A DNA stretch of 64,000 nucleotides, taken from positions 43,307 to 107,306 of the forward strand of contig CAVPXC010000028.1 of assembly GCA_963709505.1 (NCBI GenBank), given 5' to 3'. Numbering within the stretch: position 1 is the stretch's first letter; every line of letters begins with the position of its first letter. Source of the DNA: CAVPXC01 sp963709505. Lineage in GTDB: Bacteria > Chloroflexota > Anaerolineae > JAAEKA01. Under the pieces are notes generated by a model, which was not told the origin of the DNA, ran no database searches, and worked only from the letters and a program-made list of their open reading frames with translations. Of this stretch, positions 37,807 to 46,289 are shown piece by piece. A program made the translations under genes and the position numbers.

Positions 37807-39321
37807 ATGAAGCTGCTGCCGTCCCTCGCCCTTGTTGCGCTGATCCTTGCCGTTGCGCTGTCGGCCGGCGCTGCGGCGCCTCTCTATGCCGGCTTCGAGC
37901 CTCAGGCGCCGGCCGGCGCCGAGGATCCCGGCGCGGCCCTGCGCGCCCGTTTCCTGGCCGACCAAGAGCCGGCTCAAACTATGGCGCCGATGGCGTTCAC
38001 CCCTTGCGTCGCCGGCATGGCGGGTATCTACCCGTGCAGCAACGTCGATCTGGGTGCGTTCCTGCCCAACAACACGATCGGCGGCGGCAACGGCAGCAGC
38101 ATCTGGGGCTGGACCGATCCGCTCACCGGCAAAGAATACGCGCTGATGGGCCGCTCCAACGGCACGGCCTTCGTCGACATCAGCAATCCGGCTAGCCCGA
38201 TCTATCTGGGCAACCTGCCTTCGGCTACAGGATCTTCCTCGTGGCGCGAGTTGAAAGCCTATGATACTTTTGCCTATATCATCTCGGATTCGAATGGACA
38301 ACATGGTTTACAGGTGTTCGACCTGACGCAGCTGCGCACCGTCGTCACCCCGCCCGTGACCTTTACCGCGCCCCGCTACACGCTCTTCGGCAGCGCGCAC
38401 GACATCACGATCAACCCCGACACCGGCTATCTCTACGTGGTGGGCATCTCGACCGGCGGCGCTAACGCCTGCTCGGGCAGCCTGCACATGATCGACGTCA
38501 GCAACCCGGGCGCCCCCACCTTCGCCGGCTGCGCGGGCAGCGCCTACACCCACGATACCACCTGTGTGGTCTACCACGGCCCGGATGCGCAGCACCGCGG
38601 CAAGGAGATTTGCATCAACTCCAACGGCAACCAAAGTACAGGCGGCCAGGTGGTGGTGATGGATGTGACCAATAAAGCCGCTCCCATACCGTTGTCGGCC
38701 CGCACTTACGCCGGCGCCGGCTACGTTCATCAGGGCTGGCTCACAGAGGATCACCGCTACTTTTTCGAGGACGACGAGCTGGACGAGACGGGTTTTGGCC
38801 ACAACACCTACACCTACGTTTGGGACATGTCCGACCTGGATAACCCGGTTTTGGTGCACACCTACATCGGGCCTACGCCGGCCATCGACCACAACCAGTT
38901 TATTGTCGGCAATCGCTCTTACCAGGCCAACTACCGCGCCGGGCTGCGCATCGTAGATATCGCTAACCCGCTCAGTCCCTTCGAAAGCGGCTACTTCGAC
39001 ATCTACCCCGCGAGCAATAGCGCCAACTTCAGCGGTGCGTGGGGCAACTACCCGTTTTTCGACAGCGGCAACGTTATCGTCAGCGGCATCGGCGAGGGGC
39101 TGTTCGTACTTCAGCCGCGACCGCTCTGCACCTGGCGCGATCTCGACTGCTCCTGCCAGGTCGACGCGCTGGATATCACGCAGGCCGCGCAGAGCTGGAA
39201 CTGCGGGCTGGCCGACGCATGCTACCGCGACCGCGTCGACCGCGACAACGACGGCCTGGTCACGGTGGCCGATGTGATGCAGTTCAGCGCGCAGTGGGGC
39301 TGGGTGTGTCCGTCTGCGTGA
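37807..39321 (+). CDS. Secreted choice-of-anchor B protein with LVIVD repeats and dockerin-like end
   Basis: 504 residues with a Sec signal peptide (about 1-24). Blocks such as 'GTAFVDISNPASPIYLGNLP' and 'GLRIVDIANPLSPFESGYFD' are LVIVD-type repeats predicted to form a beta-propeller, as in choice-of-anchor B proteins. The C-terminus has a calcium-loop-like 'DRDNDGLVTVADVMQFSAQW', resembling half a dockerin, which may link it to a cohesin-like partner. A paralogue is at 41156. Role unknown, probably cell-surface. Confidence 0.83.
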   Translation: MKLLPSLALVALILAVALSAGAAAPLYAGFEPQAPAGAEDPGAALRARFLADQEPAQTMAPMAFTPCVAGMAGIYPCSNVDLGAFLPNNTIGGGNGSSIWGWTDPLTGKEYALMGRSNGTAFVDISNPASPIYLGNLPSATGSSSWRELKAYDTFAYIISDSNGQHGLQVFDLTQLRTVVTPPVTFTAPRYTLFGSAHDITINPDTGYLYVVGISTGGANACSGSLHMIDVSNPGAPTFAGCAGSAYTHDTTCVVYHGPDAQHRGKEICINSNGNQSTGGQVVVMDVTNKAAPIPLSARTYAGAGYVHQGWLTEDHRYFFEDDELDETGFGHNTYTYVWDMSDLDNPVLVHTYIGPTPAIDHNQFIVGNRSYQANYRAGLRIVDIANPLSPFESGYFDIYPASNSANFSGAWGNYPFFDSGNVIVSGIGEGLFVLQPRPLCTWRDLDCSCQVDALDITQAAQSWNCGLADACYRDRVDRDNDGLVTVADVMQFSAQWGWVCPSA

Positions 39322-39337
39322 GTTCTTCAGAGAGTCT

Positions 39338-40858
39338 CTAGCGATGCAACATCAGCGGCAGGTAAGTCTTACGCCAATCCGGTGGAACCACGCCCAGCCG
39401 CAGCTTGGTCACGAAGATGTCGCCGCCGCCGTTGTACGTTGTGTCGTAGGCCTGCGGCGTGATCGGGAAGTCGTCGGACGATGTGCTGCCGGTGATCACC
39501 ACGTCTCCCATGGAATCCGCGGCGACGCCAAACGCAATGTCCACGTTGCTGCCGCCCAGATAGGTGCCAAAAAGCAGGGTTGAACCATCGGGCGAGAGCC
39601 GTGCCAGGATGGCGTCTCGCTCCCCGTGCAAGACGATTGAGACGGCCGACGCAGTGGTAGGAAAGTCGGTCGAGGCCGTGCCACCTGCGATGAAGACCGT
39701 GCCGTCGCTGCCGGCGCGCAGCGCCCAGGCCCAGTCATCCCCGCTCCCGCCCAGATAGGTCGAGAAATCCAGAGCGCTGCCGTCAGGTGCGATCTTGGCG
39801 ACGAAACCGTCCTGGCCGCCTTGCGGACTGCCGGCGAGGGCGGCGGCAGTCGTTGGGAAATCGACGGATTGAGTGATGCCGGCGACCAGCGGATGATGAA
39901 GTGCGACCGCCAAGCCCGACGCCCGGTCCGCCCCGCTGCCGCCCAGGTAGGTGGCATAAGCCAGGCTGTTGGCGGCGAGATCGAGCTTGTAGAGAAAGCC
40001 GTCGGTGTTACCGCGATACACCGGGCCAAGCACACCTGCCGTCACCGGAAAGTCGGTTGAGTTGGTCCAGCCTGCGACGTGAATGACCTTCTCCGTGACG
40101 CCGTCTGCCGAATCAATCTGCACCGCAATGGCCTCTTCCTGGCCCGCGCCGCCCAGGAACGTGCTGTACAGCAAGGCCGTGCCGGTCGCGTTTAGCTTGA
40201 CCAGGAAGGTGTCTCGCAGGTCGGCGAGCGCGGGTTGCACGGCGCCGCCCGTAATCGGAAAGTCGGTGGACCAGGTGCCGCCCACTACGATGGCGTTTCC
40301 TTGACTGTCTACGGCGATGGCGCGTCCCACGTCCCAATCAGCGCCTCCGAGGAAGGTGCAGTAGGCCAGCCCGCTGCCGTCGGCGCGGATCTTGAGCACG
40401 AACGCGTCGGTTTCGCCGTAGTAGGTGGGATGATAGCCAGGAACGCTGCCGAAAACGGTGCAGAAATCCTCGGAGCGGGTATAGCCGGTTACGTAGGCGT
40501 TGCCTTGCGCGTCCAGAGCGACGCTGTAGCCTTCGTCCTCGGCGAAGAGTGTCAGGGCGTTGAACCAGTAGACGTTGCTGACAGCAGCACCGTCCGCGTC
40601 AAAGCGGGTGGCAAAGACGTCGACGCCATGCAGCGGTGCTTCGGAATGGGCATCGGCCGGAAAGCTCGTTCCGGAGGTGTACCCGGTGATAATCGCACGG
40701 CCCTGGGTATCCAAGGCAACACTGGCACCCTGGTCTTCGGACTCGCTGCCGAGGTACGTGCTGTAGATCCAGGGGAGGTCAGCCGAGTCGAAGGCGGCGC
40801 TTGCGGCGCTCGTTGCCAAGGCGGCGAGAAGGACAAAGACGAAAAGGAGATGCTTCAT
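39338..40858 (-). CDS. Secreted SBBP-type beta-propeller protein
   Basis: 506 residues with a signal peptide ('LLFVFVLLAALATSAASA'). At least seven repeats of the kind 'YSTYLGSESEDQGASVALD', 'GNAYVTGYTRSEDF' and 'YATYLGGSGADRASGLAVAL' identify SBBP (seven-bladed propeller) repeats. The protein ends 'KTYLPLMLHR', a short hydrophobic Tyr-Leu-Pro tail also present in the neighbour ending at 42412. It is convergent with the 37807 gene, 17 bp apart. Function unknown, probably extracellular. Confidence 0.82.
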   Translation of the reverse strand: MKHLLFVFVLLAALATSAASAAFDSADLPWIYSTYLGSESEDQGASVALDTQGRAIITGYTSGTSFPADAHSEAPLHGVDVFATRFDADGAAVSNVYWFNALTLFAEDEGYSVALDAQGNAYVTGYTRSEDFCTVFGSVPGYHPTYYGETDAFVLKIRADGSGLAYCTFLGGADWDVGRAIAVDSQGNAIVVGGTWSTDFPITGGAVQPALADLRDTFLVKLNATGTALLYSTFLGGAGQEEAIAVQIDSADGVTEKVIHVAGWTNSTDFPVTAGVLGPVYRGNTDGFLYKLDLAANSLAYATYLGGSGADRASGLAVALHHPLVAGITQSVDFPTTAAALAGSPQGGQDGFVAKIAPDGSALDFSTYLGGSGDDWAWALRAGSDGTVFIAGGTASTDFPTTASAVSIVLHGERDAILARLSPDGSTLLFGTYLGGSNVDIAFGVAADSMGDVVITGSTSSDDFPITPQAYDTTYNGGGDIFVTKLRLGVVPPDWRKTYLPLMLHR

Positions 40859-40874
40859 GGTTGATTCTCCTGTG

Positions 40875-40965
40875 GTAGGGGCAGGTCTTGCACCTGCCCG
40901 CTTCGTTGCGCATGGCGATCAGGGGTAGGTGGAACAAAGAGGGCAGGTGCAAGACCTGCCCCTAC
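40875..40965. repeat. GGGCAGGT hairpin repeat, inverted pair
   Basis: Two copies of GTAGGGGCAGGTCTTGCACC-type hairpin face each other (40875-40900 and about 40940-40965) upstream of the SBBP gene. Related to 13290-13314 and 55239-55309. Confidence 0.75.
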
Positions 40966-41088
40966 AAATGGATTCAAACAAACCCCAAGAAATAAACGGA
41001 ATCTCCGAAGCATCCTCCAAGAGGAAAATCTGTGTAATCCGTGAAATCTGTTGCAAAGAATCATTCTCTTGCGCAAGCTTCAACCTTA

Positions 41089-41117
41089 TAGACACCTGCC
41101 GGCTGATGTGCTACAAT
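41089..41117 (+). promoter_or_regulatory. Candidate sigma-70 promoter for the second choice-of-anchor B gene
   Basis: TAGACA (41089-41094), exactly 17 bp, then TACAAT (41112-41117); the start codon follows 39 nt later. Both boxes match consensus at five of six positions. Confidence 0.55.
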
Positions 41118-41155
41118 CGCCGAACTCTGCGAGCTTACCACCAGGAGACGCTGTG

Positions 41156-42412
41156 ATGCAAAAATCGATCTCTCTATTGACGGCCAGTTTGGTTCTGACG
41201 GTGTTTGCAGCCTTTACAGCCCCACCCACTCAATCCGTCCCCTCCAGTCGGGTTGTGTGCAGCGGCGGCAGCGCGGCCGGCTATCCCTGCCGCAATGTGG
41301 ACATGCTGGCGCAACTGTCGCTGGCCGAGCTGGGCGCGTCCAGCTCGACGATCAAGGCCAACAAGCATTGGGGGTGGACCGATCCATCGACCGGCCGCGA
41401 CTACGTCCTCTTCGGCCTGACTGACGCCACGGCCTTCGTAGACATCACGAATCGGGAAAACCCGGTCTACCTTGGCCAGTTACCCAGCCACCAAGGGGTG
41501 TCCCAGTATCGGGATATGGTCGTGAACGGCACTATGATGTTCGTGGTGGCTGACACGCCGGCCCAGCATGGCTTGCAGGTGTTTGACCTGACCCAGCTTC
41601 GCGCTGTGCCGAACCCACCCGTGACTTTCGCCGAGACCGCACACTATGCCGGCTTCGTAGCTGGCCATAGCCTGTGGATGAACGAAGCGACGGGGTACCT
41701 GTACGTGTTTCGCAGCGTTGGCGACGCCTGCCAGAACGGGGTACACGTGGTGAACGTGCAGAACCCGCTGCAGCCCACCTTCGCCGGCTGTTTTGGCCAG
41801 ACCGATACGCCGTTGTCGACCGGGGAGTGCCTGCTGTATGAAGGGCCCGACCACGACTACCATGGCCACGAGATCTGTTTCGTCGGCAGCGACGACAACG
41901 TCAGCATCTTTGACGTCTCCGACAAGAGCCAGCCGATACAGGTAGCCGACTTCACCTATCCCGGCATCGCCCGTGCCCACCAGGGCGACCTGACAGCCGA
42001 CTTGCGGTATTGGCTGTTAGGGGACATGATGGACGAGCACCACACCGGTGTCAACACCCGCACGTACGCTTTTGACATCGGCGATCTGGACCATCCGGTG
42101 GTTCTGGGCCATTTCAGCCACGGCACGACGGCCATCGATCACGACCTGCTGATCGTCAGGAACCGGGTGTTCGAGGCCAACTGGCGGGCCGGCCTGCGCA
42201 TCCTGGATATCGGTAGCCTACCGGGTCTTGAGTTCAGGGAGCTCGGCTACTTCGACACCGTGCCCGGCAGCAACAGCATTGGCCACACCGGCGCGTTTGC
42301 TCCGTACGTATGGCCGGACGGCGTGGTGACGGTCAGCGACACCGAGAGTGGCCTGTTCGTGCTGCGGCCGATGGTGGATCGGTCGTATCTCCCTGTTCTT
42401 GTGCGACGCTAA
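41156..42412 (+). CDS. Secreted choice-of-anchor B protein with LVIVD repeats and YLP tail
   Basis: 418 residues from ATG 41156 (AGGAG 8 nt upstream) with a signal peptide 'ISLLTASLVLTVFAAFTA'. It parallels the 37807 protein: 'HWGWTDPSTGRDYVLFGLTD', 'GLQVFDLTQLRAVPNPPVTF' and 'AIDHDLLIVRNRVFEANWRA' match its repeats closely, so they are paralogues. It lacks the dockerin-like end and finishes 'DRSYLPVLVRR', like the SBBP protein. Likely exported and surface-retained. Confidence 0.83.
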   Translation: MQKSISLLTASLVLTVFAAFTAPPTQSVPSSRVVCSGGSAAGYPCRNVDMLAQLSLAELGASSSTIKANKHWGWTDPSTGRDYVLFGLTDATAFVDITNRENPVYLGQLPSHQGVSQYRDMVVNGTMMFVVADTPAQHGLQVFDLTQLRAVPNPPVTFAETAHYAGFVAGHSLWMNEATGYLYVFRSVGDACQNGVHVVNVQNPLQPTFAGCFGQTDTPLSTGECLLYEGPDHDYHGHEICFVGSDDNVSIFDVSDKSQPIQVADFTYPGIARAHQGDLTADLRYWLLGDMMDEHHTGVNTRTYAFDIGDLDHPVVLGHFSHGTTAIDHDLLIVRNRVFEANWRAGLRILDIGSLPGLEFRELGYFDTVPGSNSIGHTGAFAPYVWPDGVVTVSDTESGLFVLRPMVDRSYLPVLVRR

Positions 42413-42475
42413 GGGCCCGTAAAAGTATAACTTTTGTCCCGGTAAAGCGAGGGAACTAATTCTTTTACGGACCCT
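42412..42475 (+). terminator. Inverted repeat at the end of the choice-of-anchor B gene
   Basis: AGGGCCCGTAAAAG (42412-42425) and CTTTTACGGACCCT (42462-42475) pair over 14 bp with one mismatch, starting at the stop codon. Confidence 0.55.
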
Positions 42476-42479
42476 AAGC

Positions 42480-42512
42480 GGAGAACCGCGGACTGGCGGA
42501 GGCGCGGATCGG
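42480..42512. repeat. Dispersed repeat related to the 19304 tandem array
   Basis: GAGAACCGCGGACTGGCGGA followed by GGCGCGGA is the inverted copy of 19379-19410. It lies just outside the recombinase element. Confidence 0.6.
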
Positions 42513-42598
42513 AGTTCAATCCGGTGAATGGAATTCACCGTCTCAAGCTGAGAAGTGCCCTCAGGCACTGGGGAACGGATTGCCCCTAATGCCTGCGG

Positions 42599-44623
42599 TT
42601 ATACTGAGTTGTCAAGTCTGGCGAGCGCCACATGGGCGTTCTCGGGTTGGTCGAGTTTGTTTAGCCGGGGCCAGTTTGCGACCGGCAGCGGTTGATCGGA
42701 TAACGGCATCTGCTCATGGGCGATGCAGTTCATTGCCTTGCGATAATCGGCTTCTACTGTTGCGTCATACACACGCGCATAGATTTGCGTGGTCGTGACG
42801 TGTTGGTGGCCGAGCAACTTCTGAATGCTGGTGATATCCATGCCGGCATTGAGCAGTTGGGTGGCCAGAGTGTCCCTCCGGGAGGCTACGCACTGGCGGA
42901 GTCGATGTGGACTGAGGTCAGGGATGTCCACTTGCTGCGCCAGCGCTGCACAATGGCGATGGAGCCATGGATAGGAAAGCGGTTTGCCGGTTGGTGTGCT
43001 GAACAAGGGTGCGGTGGGTGTGCGACTGCACCCGCCCAGGTAGTGAGTGAGGGCCTGCGTGGCCGTTTCCGAAAGATAGACGATGCGGTCGCGCTGGCCT
43101 TTACCCAGACGCACACGCAGGCGCTGACCTGGCAGGTCGAGATCCTGGTATTGCAGTTCCAAGCACTCGCAAGCACGCAGGCCGCAGTGCGCCAGAATGT
43201 AGTAACAGGCATTTTCCAGGGCCAGCCGTGGGTCAGAGGTCGTCAGGCGACTGCGCACATAAGTCTCTAGGCGATGCGCCTGAGAAGGGATCAAGGCGCG
43301 CGGCAGGCTATCCGGACGCGGCAAGGGCTGCAAGCGCCACAGACTGGCATCAATCGGCTGGCCTTGATCGGCTTGACTGCGACAGACGGCCAGCACGGTG
43401 CGAAGGATGGCGTTGATGCTGGTGTTCGCGAGACCGCGCGCCAGTTCGGCTTGCTGGTAGGCGCGTACATCCGCCAAGGTGAGTTCGCCTAGATCCTTGA
43501 GTGGGCGATAATCCACCTGCCAACTCCAGAAGCGGCGCAGGCGCCAGAGCATTTCGCGGGCGCGCACGCCGCGGCGTTGCGGCAGCCAGATCGGCAGGCA
43601 GCGGTGCACGTAAGCCAGACAGGCCTGCCGGATCGCAATGGGCAGTTCAGGCGCCCAGTGGGTGAAGTCGGGCGGCGTCGGCGGTGCGGCGGGCGCTACG
43701 TCCACCCGCCCCGGACTGGGCGGCTGCGGGATGCTGGCTGGCGAGGCAAGGGTGCTCGTCACACGGGCCATGGCCGCCTGATAGGCCTGGGCGAGCGCCG
43801 GATCGGCGCCATCGGTGTAGATTTCGGTTGTGCTGAGCTGGGCGTGGCCCAAGACCTTGCTCAAACTCGTCAGCGGCATACCCGCTTCGGTCGTTTGGCG
43901 GGCAAACGTGTGGCGCAACTGGTGCGGCGTCAAGCTTAGCCCCACTTGTTGGCCGTAGCTGCGCAGCAGCCCTTCGATGCCATTGACTGAGATCGGCTGG
44001 CCGCGTTCGTTGAGAAAGATCGTGGTCAAATGCGTCGCTGGACGCACGTGCAGCCAGGTTGTCAGCACGGCGTAGGCATCGGCGGTGAGCAAGACCATGC
44101 GCTCCTTGCGCCCTTTGCCCATGACCCGTAGCCGTGCTGGCTGCTCTCGATCCGGTGGCGCTACGATGTCCTCCAGCTGCAGCGCAACCACTTCACCGAC
44201 GCGCAGGCCGGCGCGCAACATCAGGGCAAACCAGGCCCGGTCGCGTGGTTTGCTGATCACTGCCCAGACCCGCTCGACCTCAGTGTTGCTCAGGTCGCGG
44301 GGCAAGCGGTGCGGCTGTTTGCCGGCGTGGCGTTTGCAACGCACCGGATTGGGCCAAGCCAAGTCGCCACGCTCTTCGGCCAGAAAGTCAAAGAAGACCT
44401 TCAACGCCGCCACGCGACGCTTGACGGTGGCTGCACTCCGCCCCGCTTGCCGTTGTTGGTCGACAAAGATGTCGATATCGTGCATCGTGACCTCGCGCCA
44501 CGCCTTGCTGCAACTTGCAGCAAACTGGCGCACATCGCTGACATAATCGACCGGCGTCCGCCGATCCGGCGACCGACGCCGCAGATGTTGTTCAAAGGCC
44601 TGAATGTCCTCAAAGCGGTCCAT
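42599..44623 (-). CDS. Double tyrosine recombinase (two integrase modules in one protein)
   Basis: About 674 residues from ATG 44623 (AAGGAG 7 nt upstream). Module 1: SAM-like core-binding domain (1-100), then catalytic Arg in 'RAGLRVGEVVALQ' (about 140), Lys in 'MGKGRKERMVLL', HxxR in 'TPHQLRHTFARQT' (about 235) and 'LGHAQLSTTEIYT' with Tyr about 268. Module 2 repeats the plan: 'HCGLRACECLEL', 'LGKGQRDRIVYL', 'SPHRLRQCVASRRDT' and 'LLGHQHVTTTQIYARV' (Tyr about 614). Module 2 carries a 7-residue insertion after HRLR. Both active sites otherwise look complete. Likely mobilises the surrounding element. Confidence 0.85.
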   Translation of the reverse strand: MDRFEDIQAFEQHLRRRSPDRRTPVDYVSDVRQFAASCSKAWREVTMHDIDIFVDQQRQAGRSAATVKRRVAALKVFFDFLAEERGDLAWPNPVRCKRHAGKQPHRLPRDLSNTEVERVWAVISKPRDRAWFALMLRAGLRVGEVVALQLEDIVAPPDREQPARLRVMGKGRKERMVLLTADAYAVLTTWLHVRPATHLTTIFLNERGQPISVNGIEGLLRSYGQQVGLSLTPHQLRHTFARQTTEAGMPLTSLSKVLGHAQLSTTEIYTDGADPALAQAYQAAMARVTSTLASPASIPQPPSPGRVDVAPAAPPTPPDFTHWAPELPIAIRQACLAYVHRCLPIWLPQRRGVRAREMLWRLRRFWSWQVDYRPLKDLGELTLADVRAYQQAELARGLANTSINAILRTVLAVCRSQADQGQPIDASLWRLQPLPRPDSLPRALIPSQAHRLETYVRSRLTTSDPRLALENACYYILAHCGLRACECLELQYQDLDLPGQRLRVRLGKGQRDRIVYLSETATQALTHYLGGCSRTPTAPLFSTPTGKPLSYPWLHRHCAALAQQVDIPDLSPHRLRQCVASRRDTLATQLLNAGMDITSIQKLLGHQHVTTTQIYARVYDATVEADYRKAMNCIAHEQMPLSDQPLPVANWPRLNKLDQPENAHVALARLDNSV
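42873..42893. repeat. 21-bp in-frame insertion with palindromic core
   Basis: TCCCTCCGGGAGGCTACGCA plus C. Deleting exactly these 21 bp restores 'PHRLRHTLATQLLNAGMD', the standard recombinase sequence, so it is an insertion that kept the frame. The core CCTCCGGGAGG is a perfect palindrome. Confidence 0.7.
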
Positions 44624-44753
44624 GAGTAGACTCCTTGCCGCAGCCAACCGGCTGCTGATATAACTCTGTGAGTCAACTCATTATAACTGAGGGCACTTCT
44701 CAGTTTCAGCCAGGGGATTTCCAATCCCTGGCCCCAACTCAGGATCATCACAC

Positions 44754-45974
44754 ATGCATGAAGATTTCGATCAAGAAATTCCTCGCAAAGGCACCAACTC
44801 GGTAAAGTGGGAGTTTGGTTTCGACGCAGACCGTTTGGTCCACTGGGAGCAGACCGACAAAGCCGTGGGCGCCGAACGCATCCTGCCGATGTGGGTCGCC
44901 GACATGGACTTTCGCTGTCCCCCGGCCGTGGTCGATGCGCTTGTAGACCGAGCCAGGCACGGGATCTTCGGCTATGCCATGCAGACCGATTCCTACTTGG
45001 CCGCGCTTGTCAACTGGATGGCGCGGCGCCAGGGATGGACCGTGGCTCCTGAGTGGATTACCGTCACGCCCGGAGTGGTGGTGGCGCTCAACGTGCTGGT
45101 GCGCACGTTTGTCGCGCCGGGCGAGAAGGTGCTGATCCAACCGCCGGTTTACCCGCCTTTCTTTACGGCCATTACAAACAACGGCATCGAGATCGTCCAC
45201 AATCCCCTGATCTACGAACAGGGCCGCTATACCATGGATTTCGCCGGCATGGAGGCGCTCGTGCGAGACCCGGCGGTCACCATGGCCATCCTGTGCAGTC
45301 CGCACAACCCGGTCGGCCGTGTCTGGACGCGCGACGAGCTGCAGCGCTTTGGCGACCTGTGCCTGGAAAACGGCGTGTTGGTGGTGGCGGACGAAATCCA
45401 TGGCGATTTGATCTACCCCGGTCAAGTGTTCATGCCCTTTGCATCCCTGGGCGACACACTAGCGCAAAACACGATTGTCTGCACGGCGCCGAGCAAGACC
45501 TTCAACCTGGCCGGCCTGGGAACCTCTAATATTATCATCCCCAACGCCGAACACCGCGCCCGCTTCGAGCAAGCGCTGCAGACGGCCGGGTTGTTTGGCG
45601 TTAATCCATTCGGCATCGTGGCGCTGGAGGCAGCCTACAACTACGGCGAGGACTGGTTGGTTCGAGTGATGGATTACGTCGCCGAGAACTTCCGCGTGCT
45701 GGAAGCCTATCTGGCCCAGCATCTACCGCAGCTCACGGCCGTCCGACCGGAAGGCACCTACCTGGTCTGGCTCGATTGCCGCAAGCTTGGGCTGGACAAG
45801 GAGGCACTGGAGCGCTTGATGTTGCACGAAGCCAAGGTCTTCTTTAGCGAAGGCTATCACTTTGGCGTCGAGGGCGAGGGCTTCGAGCGCATCAACATCG
45901 CTTGCCCACGTTCGATCCTGGTCGAGGCGCTGGAACGCATCAAAGCGGTGCTGGATCATCTCAAGAGTGCATGA
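44754..45974 (+). CDS. PatB/MalY-family pyridoxal-phosphate C-S lyase or aminotransferase
   Basis: 406 residues, fold-type I PLP enzyme of the MalY/PatB group (cystathionine beta-lyase activity): 'RILPMWVADMDFRCPPAVVD' at the N-terminus, 'LCSPHNPVGRVWTRDEL', 'VVADEIHGDLIY' and the PLP Lys in 'TAPSKTFNLAGLGTSN', with Arg in 'FERINIACPRS' for the substrate carboxylate. No clear ribosome-binding site. The recombinase element ends 50 nt upstream, so the original promoter may have been displaced. Confidence 0.87.
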   Translation: MHEDFDQEIPRKGTNSVKWEFGFDADRLVHWEQTDKAVGAERILPMWVADMDFRCPPAVVDALVDRARHGIFGYAMQTDSYLAALVNWMARRQGWTVAPEWITVTPGVVVALNVLVRTFVAPGEKVLIQPPVYPPFFTAITNNGIEIVHNPLIYEQGRYTMDFAGMEALVRDPAVTMAILCSPHNPVGRVWTRDELQRFGDLCLENGVLVVADEIHGDLIYPGQVFMPFASLGDTLAQNTIVCTAPSKTFNLAGLGTSNIIIPNAEHRARFEQALQTAGLFGVNPFGIVALEAAYNYGEDWLVRVMDYVAENFRVLEAYLAQHLPQLTAVRPEGTYLVWLDCRKLGLDKEALERLMLHEAKVFFSEGYHFGVEGEGFERINIACPRSILVEALERIKAVLDHLKSA

Positions 45975-46030
45975 TTGGCGCCTTGCACCATTTCGTGGTA
46001 CCCTATGTCGGGCCACCGGCTAGTCCATAA

Positions 46031-46140
46031 ATGCCCGAACAAGTTCGGGAGTCCGCGGTATGTGCCGGACTCCTCGACTTGTCGAGGCAGTCGGACTGGT
46101 CGGACCCTGAACAAGTTCAGGAGTCCGCGGTTGCCGAAGA
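46031..46140. repeat. Three-palindrome dispersed repeat, copy B (inverted)
   Basis: Inverse orientation of 14870-14980 at about 93 percent identity, with the same three palindromes and the flanking GGTTGCCGAAG word. It occupies the gap between patB and nadD. Confidence 0.8.
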
Positions 46141-46289
46141 GACACCGCGCTCCGCATCTTCATCCCTAGGGGTGCGGGCAGGCCGGCGCGGCGCCTGACT
46201 TGAAAAAGCAGCGCAAATTAGCCAACGTTAGTCCCGGAGTGGATTTGCGCTACATGATCACAGGCACCAAGGCAAGGACAGATCCTCCC

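Larger units (their letters stand above)
42548..44703. mobile_element. Inverted-repeat-bounded element carrying a double tyrosine recombinase
   Basis: CTGAGAAGTGCCCTCAG at 42548-42564 is repeated in perfect inversion at 44687-44703 (17 bp). Further in, both ends share GTTATA(C/A)TGAGTTG in inverted orientation (42599-42612 and 44672-44686). On the left the two boxes are separated by a 33-34 nt insert that itself forms a hairpin (AGGCACTGGGG / CCCCTAATGCCT); on the right they adjoin. The single gene inside fills the element. It lies between the choice-of-anchor B gene and patB. No duplicated target is obvious. Confidence 0.65.

Noticed and set aside
42548..44703. Recombinase as part of a prophage
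   Set aside because: No phage structural, replication or lysis genes are near; neighbours are housekeeping or secreted proteins.
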